Source of the DNA: Candidatus Margulisiibacteriota bacterium
GTDB lineage: Bacteria; Margulisbacteria; WOR-1; JAUWWO01
Length of the DNA stretch: 9,725 nucleotides
NCBI GenBank assembly: GCA_030616825.1
Contig: JAUWWO010000004.1
Coordinates: 1 to 9,725, forward strand
Reading direction: 5' to 3'
How positions within the stretch are numbered: the stretch's first letter is position 1; the number at the start of each line of letters is the position of its first letter. Below, in pieces: positions 1 to 5,888 of this stretch. The notes beneath the pieces were generated by a model. That model was not told the origin of the DNA and ran no database searches. It saw only the letters and a program-made list of their open reading frames with translations. A program made the translations under genes and the position numbers.

Positions 1-1
1 A

Positions 2-1549
2 AATAATCTATCAGATCCAAAAGATATTCCAGGGATCATCAAAGCATCTCGCAGGGTTCTTCTTGCAAGAGAGCGAGGAGAGCGGGTTGTGATCTATGGA
101 GATTATGATGTAGACGGTGTTACAGGCACAGCAATACTTCTTGAGACGCTACAGTTTTTGGGAATAAATTGCAGTTATTATATTCCTCATAGATACAACG
201 AGGGCTATGGGCTGAATGTTTCTGCAGTACAAGAAATCAAAAATAGTGGAGTAGATTTAATTGTTACAGTTGACTGTGGGATCGGCAATCTCATAGAAAT
301 AGAATTAGCGAATTCACTTGGAATGGAGGTTGTGGTTACTGACCATCACAATCCTCCGAAGATGCTTCCAGATGCAGCTGCAATTGTAAATCCCAAGCTG
401 GGCAGGGAGTCCCATCCAGCCAGGGACCTCTCAGGAGCAGGCGTTGCTTTCAAGTTTGCCTGGGCATTGCTTCGGGAGGCAGGAATAGAAGAAAGCGGCA
501 TGCTTCTTTCACTTTTAGATTTAGCTTCGCTTGGGACTATAGCCGATGTTGTGCCTTTGATAGGTGAGAACAGGATTTTGGCAGTTCAGGGTTTAGAGTG
601 CATTACATCTCGAAAGAGGTTGGGACTGCGATGCTTGATGGAGGCGGCAAGGATAGGTGGAAGGATTACTGCGACCCAGGTAAATTTCGGCCTGGCTCCA
701 AGGATCAATGCGGCAGGAAGATTAGAGCAGGCATCACTTGCAATTGAGCTTTTATTAGCTCGGGATGAAGCAAAAGCTTTGGAGGCCGCACAGAGACTAA
801 ACCGGATAAATAGCAAAAGGCAAAGCATTGGAAGCACAATACGAGAAGAAGTATTTTTAAGCCTCAAGAGGAGATCAATCGATGATGGGATTATAGTCGT
901 TCAGGGGCATGGGTGGCATCCAGGGGTCATAGGTATCGTAGCTTCTCAGGTTGTAGATGCTTTTTATCGACCGGCAGTGCTTATCGGGGTATGCGATGGT
1001 GTTGGAAGAGGTTCAGCCAGAAGCAATGATGAGTTTAACATCTTTGAATTGCTGGAGGCTTGTAGGGATTTATTTATTGATTTTGGAGGGCATGAGAATG
1101 CTGCTGGTTTCAAGGTTCCCCCAGAGAAGATCCCTGAGCTTATAAGAAAGTTAGAGTACGAGGCAAAAAGTAGAATTAAGCTTGAGGGTCTTGCACCCAA
1201 GATTAGCATTGATGTGGAAATAGGTGGAATGGATATAACCATGGGACTCCTAAAAGAGCTTGAAACACTTGGTCCCCATGGCAAGGGTAATCCTGAGCCG
1301 GTTTTTATGACAAGGGGGTTAAAAGTTATTGATTGGAGGCATGTTGGTGATGGAACTCACCTTAAGGCGAAGTTCACGGATGGCAAGGTAACAGTTGATG
1401 TTATTGGCTTTGGACTTGGGGAGCTGTCTTCGAGGTTGAACTTTTCCTCTCGTTATGATATTGCGTATACGTTGAGAACCTCACAGTGGGATGGATTTGA
1501 GTCCGCAGAATTGCGTTTATTAGATTTAAAGGAAAGCACAAAAGTGTGA
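2..1549 (+). CDS. recJ: Single-stranded-DNA-specific 5'-3' exonuclease RecJ (5' end cut by window edge)
   Basis: RecJ degrades single-stranded DNA 5' to 3' in recombination and mismatch or base-excision repair, using two metal ions. The reading frame is open to the left edge from base 2. A GTG at 89 lies inside the conserved core (VIYGDYDVDG) and is not the start. About 515 residues are present; full RecJ is usually 560-580, so some 50-60 N-terminal residues are missing. Motifs counted from GTG 89: DYDVDG 5-10, VDCGIG 61-66, the family-naming DHH 85-87, LGTIADVVPL 148-157, PRINAAGR 204-211, and GWHPGVIGIVAS 275-286. The DHHA1 domain follows, with GRGSARS 307-312 and GGHENAAG 333-340. A C-terminal OB-like domain contains LETLGPHGKGNPEP at about 391-404. 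All expected metal-binding motifs are intact. It sits 55 bp upstream of purD on the same strand, so co-transcription is possible. Identification is very secure. Confidence 0.97.
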   Translation, partial: NNLSDPKDIPGIIKASRRVLLARERGERVVIYGDYDVDGVTGTAILLETLQFLGINCSYYIPHRYNEGYGLNVSAVQEIKNSGVDLIVTVDCGIGNLIEIELANSLGMEVVVTDHHNPPKMLPDAAAIVNPKLGRESHPARDLSGAGVAFKFAWALLREAGIEESGMLLSLLDLASLGTIADVVPLIGENRILAVQGLECITSRKRLGLRCLMEAARIGGRITATQVNFGLAPRINAAGRLEQASLAIELLLARDEAKALEAAQRLNRINSKRQSIGSTIREEVFLSLKRRSIDDGIIVVQGHGWHPGVIGIVASQVVDAFYRPAVLIGVCDGVGRGSARSNDEFNIFELLEACRDLFIDFGGHENAAGFKVPPEKIPELIRKLEYEAKSRIKLEGLAPKISIDVEIGGMDITMGLLKELETLGPHGKGNPEPVFMTRGLKVIDWRHVGDGTHLKAKFTDGKVTVDVIGFGLGELSSRLNFSSRYDIAYTLRTSQWDGFESAELRLLDLKESTKV

Positions 1550-1558
1550 ATATTATTA

Positions 1559-1589
1559 GCTGTGAAGGAATATAAATATCCTTCACAGC
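1559..1589 (+). promoter_or_regulatory. Perfect 11-bp hairpin between recJ and purD, next to the purD ribosome binding site
   Basis: GCTGTGAAGGA (1559-1569) and TCCTTCACAGC (1579-1589) are exact reverse complements around a 9-nt A/T loop. No T-tract follows, so it does not look like a standard intrinsic terminator. The purD Shine-Dalgarno GAAGGA (1593-1598) repeats the GAAGGA of the 5' arm (1564-1569), so the TCCTTC of the 3' arm (1579-1584) could pair with either copy. Possible roles, all inferred, are mRNA processing or stability, translational control of purD, or a protein-binding palindrome. Confidence 0.6.
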
Positions 1590-1604
1590 AGAGAAGGAAG
1601 CTCT

Positions 1605-2876
1605 ATGAAGGTCTTAGTTATCGGCTCGGGGGGTCGTGAGCATTCCCTGGTTTGGAAGGTCTCAAAGAGTCCTAAGGTAGATAAGATTTATTGTGCGCCG
1701 GGAAATACAGGAATTGCTGAGCTCGCTGAGCTTGTTGATATTAATGCAGAAAATGTTCCAGGGCTTAAGGCGTTTGCTAAAGATGCGAAAATCGATTTAA
1801 CTGTTGTTGGTCCAGAGGCACCTCTTGTTTCTGGGATAGTCGATGAGTTCGAAAGCATTGGTCTTAAGATTTTTGGCCCCAGCAGAGCTGCGGCAACTCT
1901 TGAAGGGAGTAAGGTCTTCTCCAAAGAATTTATGAAAAAATACGGTATCCCCACTGCAAAGGCTCAAATCTTTGATGATGAAAAGAAAGCCCTCCAATAT
2001 ATTAGGGAAAGAAATTCAGCTCTTGTGGTCAAGGCCAATGGTTTAGCTGCTGGCAAGGGAGTCATTGTTTGTAATGACCAAGAAGAAGCACAGAAAGCCG
2101 TCCATAAAATCATGGTCGAGAAAGCGTTTGGTGAATCTGGCAGGCGTGTTGTTGTAGAGGAATGTCTATATGGTGAGGAAGCTTCTATCCTTGCTTTTAC
2201 TGATGGAGAGAGAGTAGTACCTATGGCTTCTTCACAGGATCACAAGAGGGTTTTTGAGGGTGACAAAGGGCCAAACACAGGTGGAATGGGCGCATACAGC
2301 CCTGCCCCTGTTGTAACCGATGAGCTGTTTGAGAAAATTGACAAGGAGATTTTAAAACCAACGATAGCGGGAATGAAAAAAGATGGCTGTCCTTATAAAG
2401 GAGTTCTTTATGTTGGAATCATGGTCACAGCGGATGGGCCCAAGGTTCTGGAATATAACGCTAGATTTGGTGATCCCGAGACTCAGGCAATTCTTCCAAG
2501 GATGAAGTCTGATCTTCCCGAGATTATGATGGCTGTTATTGAAGCGAGATTAGACAAAGTAAAAATTGAGTGGGACGAGCGTGCAGCTGTTTGTATTGTT
2601 ATGGCTTCAGGTGGATATCCTGGCTCCTATGAAAAAGGAAAAGAGATAAAGGGACTTGATAAAGCTTCCAAACTCTCTGATACGATTGTGTTCCATGCTG
2701 GAACAAAAAAGAAAGATGGCAAAATAGTTACCTCTGGTGGCCGGGTTCTTGGAGTGACAGCTCTTGGAGCAAGCATTAAAGGGGCCATTGATAATGCTTA
2801 CAAAGCTGTTAAATTGATTGACTTTGAAGGAGCTCACTACAGAAAAGATATCGGCCAGAAAGCCCTCAAAAGGTAA
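1605..2876 (+). CDS. purD: Phosphoribosylamine--glycine ligase (GAR synthetase)
   Basis: PurD joins 5-phosphoribosylamine and glycine using ATP to make glycinamide ribonucleotide, the second step of cytoplasmic de novo purine synthesis. At 423 residues it is full length (the E. coli enzyme is about 429). The N-terminal domain has GSGGREHSLVWK (7-18), APGNTGI (31-37) and VVGPEAPLVSGIVDEF (67-82). The ATP-grasp core has SKVFSKEFMKKYGIPTA (102-118), VVKANGLAAGKGV (141-153), QDHKRVFEGDKGPNTGGMG (211-229) and EYNARFGDPETQ (283-294), which contains the GARS signature RFGDPE. The C-terminal domain ends with GGRVLGVTALG (378-388) and HYRKDIGQKAL (411-421). The ATG start is supported by AAGGAAG at 1594-1600 and by the family's N-terminus MKVLVIGSGGREH. 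No other purine gene is in the window, so purD is either paired with recJ or transcribed alone. Identification is very secure. Confidence 0.98.
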   Translation: MKVLVIGSGGREHSLVWKVSKSPKVDKIYCAPGNTGIAELAELVDINAENVPGLKAFAKDAKIDLTVVGPEAPLVSGIVDEFESIGLKIFGPSRAAATLEGSKVFSKEFMKKYGIPTAKAQIFDDEKKALQYIRERNSALVVKANGLAAGKGVIVCNDQEEAQKAVHKIMVEKAFGESGRRVVVEECLYGEEASILAFTDGERVVPMASSQDHKRVFEGDKGPNTGGMGAYSPAPVVTDELFEKIDKEILKPTIAGMKKDGCPYKGVLYVGIMVTADGPKVLEYNARFGDPETQAILPRMKSDLPEIMMAVIEARLDKVKIEWDERAAVCIVMASGGYPGSYEKGKEIKGLDKASKLSDTIVFHAGTKKKDGKIVTSGGRVLGVTALGASIKGAIDNAYKAVKLIDFEGAHYRKDIGQKALKR

Positions 2877-3024
2877 AGTCTTTTTACCCCTTGTCTCCTT
2901 TTTTAGTATTCTTCCTATTGTTTTCTCTTTTTTAAAAGTTCTCTTAAAGTGAAATTTTCCAAAAAATCTGTCGATAATAAGTTGGAACATCTAAGAGCTT
3001 TAAAATTGAAATAGGGGCTTAAAA
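2877..3024 (+). other. Intergenic region purD-protease: G-poor pyrimidine tract and weak promoter-like sequence
   Basis: From 2878 to about 2936 the plus strand is strongly pyrimidine-rich and poor in G, with T-runs at 2881-2885, 2899-2904 and 2926-2931. A short hairpin, GGTAAA (2872-2877) with TTTACC (2883-2888), overlaps the purD stop, but the T-run is too far downstream for a convincing intrinsic terminator. A C/T-rich, G-poor leader fits a Rho-dependent site better (inference). Further on, GTGAAA (2949-2954), 18 bp, GATAAT (2973-2978) is a weak sigma-70-like pair that could drive the protease gene. No open reading frame here is supportable. Confidence 0.3.
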
Positions 3025-3057
3025 GTGCTAAAATTTTTATGCAATAGAGGAATGGCT

Positions 3058-5142
3058 ATGTTACGTCTTCTTTTTAGACGCGGCCTCTCATGCGCATTAC
3101 TTATCTTGTTGTATATTCTGTTTATCTCCGGTAACGCTCAAGCTTTGTTCAAAGAAGGGTCTGAAACCCTCCCCCCACAGCGGATTATAGCTAATGAGTT
3201 GATCGTTAAATTTAAGCCAGGGACTCTTTCATCTTCTTCATCTTCTCCCCCCACGGCCTCTTCCCTCGATAAAGTTACTTCGTCAAACCTGGAATTCTTA
3301 ATGAGCAAATACGGTGTTTCTAAAATAGAAGAGCTAAAAAGTGTTAAGAGAGACAAAGTTGGGATTTCGTCTTTGGGAGAAGACTCTCATTTTTCGGGTG
3401 TTTATAAGTTGACGCTTTCTAATCTTAAAGGAAGTGATATAAGGCAGGTCGCACAGGAATTTACGGCTGATCCTGAAACAATCTATGCCGAACCAAATTA
3501 TGTCTTCCAAATTTTCAAATACCCGAATGATCCGTATTACGGCAACCAATGGGGGCTTTCTAAAGTTGGGGCGGCTGGTGGATGGGATGCGTTGGTAGGG
3601 GATCCCGATATTGTTATTGCTGTAATCGATACAGGTATAGATTATAATCATTCCGACCTTGCTTCCAATATATGGACAAATTCAGATGAAATAGGAGGCA
3701 ATGGGATCGATGATGACGGGAATGGTTATATTGATGATGTCAGGGGATGGGATTTTGTGAGTGTTCCTCCTGATTGGGTTTGGCCAGGTGAGGACTCAGG
3801 ACCAGAGGATGCAGATCCTTTTGACTTTGTAGGACACGGGACACATGTGGCAGGTATTGCTGCAGGGCGAACCAACAATTCAATGGGAACCGCAGGCATG
3901 ACATGGAATTGCAAGATAATGCCCATCAGAGCAGGATATGCGGCGAGCGATGGATATGGGTATCTTGAATACTTCGATGCCGGGAGAGCGATAATTTACG
4001 CAGCAGATAACGGCGCGGACGTTATAAATATGAGCTGGGGAGGGCTTGCGGACTCAAGCTTCCTTTACGATGCAATAACCCATGCCTGGGGTAAGGGCTC
4101 CCTTCTTGTTGCTTCTGCAGGAAACGTTATATCCGAGTATGCCACTATTCCTTATTATCCTGCTGCTTATCCAGAAGTGGTCGCTGTTTCTGCAACAGAT
4201 GAGGACGATATGCTCTCTATCTGGAACTGGTTTATTTTCTCAAATTTTGGGGATTGGGTGGATATCTGTGCTCCTGGCTCATATATATTGAGCACCCTGC
4301 CCGGGGGGACTTATGGTTACTATAGCGGGACTTCGATGTCTGCTCCTTTTGTAGCCGGGCTTGCGGCACTAATTAAGGCCAAGTATCCTTATTTTACAAG
4401 TGATCAAATTGTCCAGAGGATCAAGGATACCGCAGATGATATCGATTCTAAAAATCCGGGTTTTCTTGCCGGGCAACTTGGAGCAGGACGGATCAATGCA
4501 CATCGAGCGCTTGGCAGTATCTTGATTGGAATAGGTTATCCAAAGAGCGGTTCAAAGGTTGGGAGCAAGATGATGATAAAAGGCTCTGCAAATGTTGAGA
4601 ATTTTTTAAGTTACAAGCTGGAGTACGGCGCCAGCGCAGATCCAAACATCTGGATGCCAATTGGTTTGATGCATACAGCACCTGTAGACAATGGTGCTTT
4701 GGAAAACTGGGATGCTACTGGACTTTTCGGGGAATATACTATAAAACTCACAGTTACGGATATATCCGGCGAGAGTTATGTGGCGACGTCGAAAGTGAAT
4801 ATATCGGAAACAGCGGATGTAAAATTGATCGGTGCTCCACTTCCTGGGCCAAATCCTTTTAATCCCTCTGCTCATTTGACGACTAAAATATATTATGAGC
4901 TAGGAACAGTGCCTGCCGGAGGAGTGGATATTGATGTTTGTATTTATGATATAACTGGAACGCTTATTTGGAGGAGGACAAAACATTCTTCTGGAGCGGA
5001 AGTGGTTGATGATCTCTGCTGGGATGGAAGAAATGCATTCGGAGAGCAAGTAGGAAATGGAGTTTATCCATTCTTTTTGATTGCGGGTTCTGGTGGAGAC
5101 AAAAAGATTATTGGAAGAAGCAAGATCGCTGTTATACGTTAG
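3058..5142 (+). CDS. Secreted subtilisin-family serine protease with C-terminal FlgD-Ig/sorting-like module
   Basis: Endopeptidase of family S8, predicted to be exported and matured by propeptide removal. I chose ATG 3058 (694 aa): AGAGG lies 7 bp upstream and the protein then opens with a classic signal peptide, basic MLRLLFRRG, a hydrophobic core, and cleavage after AQA (residue 29). An in-frame GTG at 3025 with AGGGG 7 bp upstream would add 11 residues. Propeptide: about 44-154, ending YAEPNYV. Catalytic domain: Asp191 (AVIDTGID), His260 (GHGTHVAG), oxyanion Asn356 (ASAGN), Ser426 (SGTSMSAP). Between Asp and His an insert NGIDDDGNGYIDD (215-227) resembles a calcium loop. A beta-sandwich module follows (about 492-585, LEYG and WDATGLFGEYTIKL). 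The last 105 residues (GPNPFNPS, CIYDITGTLIWR, WDGRNAFGEQVGNGVYPF) look like FlgD-Ig or type-A secretion-tail domains. The active site is intact. The cleaved substrate is unknown. Confidence 0.95.
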   Translation: MLRLLFRRGLSCALLILLYILFISGNAQALFKEGSETLPPQRIIANELIVKFKPGTLSSSSSSPPTASSLDKVTSSNLEFLMSKYGVSKIEELKSVKRDKVGISSLGEDSHFSGVYKLTLSNLKGSDIRQVAQEFTADPETIYAEPNYVFQIFKYPNDPYYGNQWGLSKVGAAGGWDALVGDPDIVIAVIDTGIDYNHSDLASNIWTNSDEIGGNGIDDDGNGYIDDVRGWDFVSVPPDWVWPGEDSGPEDADPFDFVGHGTHVAGIAAGRTNNSMGTAGMTWNCKIMPIRAGYAASDGYGYLEYFDAGRAIIYAADNGADVINMSWGGLADSSFLYDAITHAWGKGSLLVASAGNVISEYATIPYYPAAYPEVVAVSATDEDDMLSIWNWFIFSNFGDWVDICAPGSYILSTLPGGTYGYYSGTSMSAPFVAGLAALIKAKYPYFTSDQIVQRIKDTADDIDSKNPGFLAGQLGAGRINAHRALGSILIGIGYPKSGSKVGSKMMIKGSANVENFLSYKLEYGASADPNIWMPIGLMHTAPVDNGALENWDATGLFGEYTIKLTVTDISGESYVATSKVNISETADVKLIGAPLPGPNPFNPSAHLTTKIYYELGTVPAGGVDIDVCIYDITGTLIWRRTKHSSGAEVVDDLCWDGRNAFGEQVGNGVYPFFLIAGSGGDKKIIGRSKIAVIR
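3229..3246 (+). repeat. Two exact tandem 9-bp units in the protease propeptide
   Basis: TCATCTTCT occurs twice in direct tandem (3229-3237 and 3238-3246), encoding six serines in the propeptide linker. C6 homopolymers lie on both sides of this area (3171-3176 and 3247-3252), each within TCCCCCCAC. Gain or loss of one 9-bp unit would keep frame, whereas slippage in either C6 run would not. Confidence 0.7.
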
Positions 5143-5196
5143 AATATCAGATTATCAGAAGACCAGTATTAGAAATCAGTTATCAGAGCATCAGAA
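5143..5196 (+). repeat. Cluster of short ATCAG(A) repeats after the protease gene
   Basis: Directly after the protease stop, TATCAGA occurs at 5145-5151, 5153-5159 and 5181-5187, CATCAGA at 5189-5195 and AATCAGT at 5174-5180, with degenerate forms between. The inverse TCTGATA sits at 5210-5216. The spacing is irregular. It could be a decayed intergenic repeat or a source of alternative terminator stems. Confidence 0.5.
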
Positions 5197-5220
5197 CCAC
5201 CTCCACCCCTCTGATATTTT
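5181..5220 (+). terminator. Possible intrinsic terminator of the protease gene
   Basis: TATCAGAG (5181-5188) pairs perfectly with CTCTGATA (5209-5216) across a 20-nt loop, and four T residues follow (5217-5220). A competing outer pairing is AATATCAGA (5143-5151) with TCTGATATT (5210-5218). The stem is only half G/C and the T-run is short, so termination would be modest. Confidence 0.4.
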
Positions 5221-5254
5221 ACTCCAGTGTTTTTGAAAATTTTCCAGTTCATCT

Positions 5255-5266
5255 TGTCAATTGACA
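5255..5266. promoter_or_regulatory. 12-bp perfect palindrome overlapping the rdgB -35 box (candidate operator)
   Basis: TGTCAATTGACA reads the same on both strands, and its right half is the -35 hexamer TTGACA. A dimeric regulator bound here would block RNA polymerase. I cannot name the regulator. Because TTGACA is itself half of the palindrome, chance remains possible. Confidence 0.4.
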
Positions 5267-5289
5267 CTCTTACACCCATAAAGTATCAT
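5261..5289 (+). promoter_or_regulatory. Near-consensus sigma-70 promoter for the rdgB-transporter operon
   Basis: TTGACA (5261-5266, 6/6 to consensus), a 17-bp spacer, then TATCAT (5284-5289, 5/6 to TATAAT). Only 8 bases separate the -10 box from the rdgB ATG, so the expected start of transcription (5297 or 5298, both A) coincides with the start codon. No Shine-Dalgarno is present. A leaderless mRNA is the simplest reading. Confidence 0.7.
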
Positions 5290-5297
5290 TTCTTCTA

Positions 5298-5888
5298 ATG
5301 AAACTTATCCTCGCCACGAGAAATAAACATAAGATCAGGGAGATCAAGCAGATTTTAAGGTCTCTTACAGTGACTATCCTCTCCATGTTAGATTTCAAGA
5401 GGACGCCATTAGTTAAAGAGAATGGTTCCACTTTCAAGCAAAATGCAGTAAAAAAGGCAAGCGCTTTTTCTCGATTTTTTTCTCTTCCTGCTATGGCAGA
5501 CGATTCCGGGTTAGAAGTCAAATCCCTTGGTGGTGCTCCAGGGGTACGTTCTGCAAGATTCGCGGGACCAGGTTCCACAAAAAAGAAATTATGCGCAAAA
5601 GTGTTAAAGCTCATGGAAGGAGTTCCCCCTTCAAAGCGAGGAGCCAGATTCGTTTGCAGTATTGCCATAACTTTGCCTGGTGGGAAAGTTAAAGTGGTTG
5701 AGGGAGTTGTGGCGGGCAGAATTACCATGGAGATGCGAGGTCGTTGCGGTTTTGGATACGATCCTATATTTATACCAAAAGGATACAAAAAGACTTTTGC
5801 TCAGATGAAGCCGCAGATGAAAAACAGGTTAAGTCATAGGGCAAAAGCGCTTAATAAAGTTAGACAATTTCTACAGAGATATCGATGA
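5298..5888 (+). CDS. rdgB: XTP/dITP pyrophosphatase, HAM1/RdgB family
   Basis: This enzyme hydrolyses non-canonical purine triphosphates (dITP, XTP, ITP) to monophosphate and pyrophosphate, keeping deaminated bases out of DNA and RNA. The length of 196 residues is typical. Motifs: ILATRNKHK (4-12, triphosphate binding), ENGSTFKQNAVKKA (41-54), MADDSGLEVKSLGGAPGVRSARFAG (begins 66) with catalytic acidic pair Asp68-Asp69, GFGYDPIF (151-158), and RLSHRAKAL (177-185), the purine-sensing SHR segment. One small difference is that the loop after RFAGPGST is KKKLCAKVL rather than the usual acidic, asparagine-containing stretch; this is outside the catalytic motifs. The ATG matches the family N-terminus exactly but has no Shine-Dalgarno, consistent with a leaderless transcript from the promoter just upstream. 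The stop TGA overlaps the transporter ATG as ATGA (5885-5888), so the two are translationally coupled. Confidence 0.96.
   Translation: MKLILATRNKHKIREIKQILRSLTVTILSMLDFKRTPLVKENGSTFKQNAVKKASAFSRFFSLPAMADDSGLEVKSLGGAPGVRSARFAGPGSTKKKLCAKVLKLMEGVPPSKRGARFVCSIAITLPGGKVKVVEGVVAGRITMEMRGRCGFGYDPIFIPKGYKKTFAQMKPQMKNRLSHRAKALNKVRQFLQRYR

Noticed and set aside
89..91. GTG 89 as the start of recJ
   Set aside because: It lies inside the conserved core directly before the DYDVDG motif, and the frame is open upstream to the window edge, so the gene is truncated rather than starting here.
1559..1589. Intrinsic terminator between recJ and purD
   Set aside because: The stem is strong, but it is followed by a purine-rich Shine-Dalgarno region, not a T-tract.
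2607..2990. 127-codon minus-strand frame over the purD end and the following gap
   Set aside because: It is mostly antisense to conserved purD sequence. Its gap portion is the complement of the pyrimidine tract, which gives an artificial Lys/Arg-rich protein.
3025..3057. GTG 3025 start for the protease
   Set aside because: It is possible because AGGGG is well placed, but ATG 3058 has equal spacing to AGAGG, a stronger start codon and a more regular signal peptide. Kept as an alternative only.
5143..5220. CRISPR-like array from the ATCAG repeats
   Set aside because: The units are about 7 bp, irregularly spaced and without uniform spacers, and no cas genes are nearby.
5270..5788. 172-codon minus-strand frame opposite rdgB
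   Set aside because: It is fully antisense to a gene with all HAM1/RdgB motifs, resembles nothing known, and lacks its own ribosome binding site.
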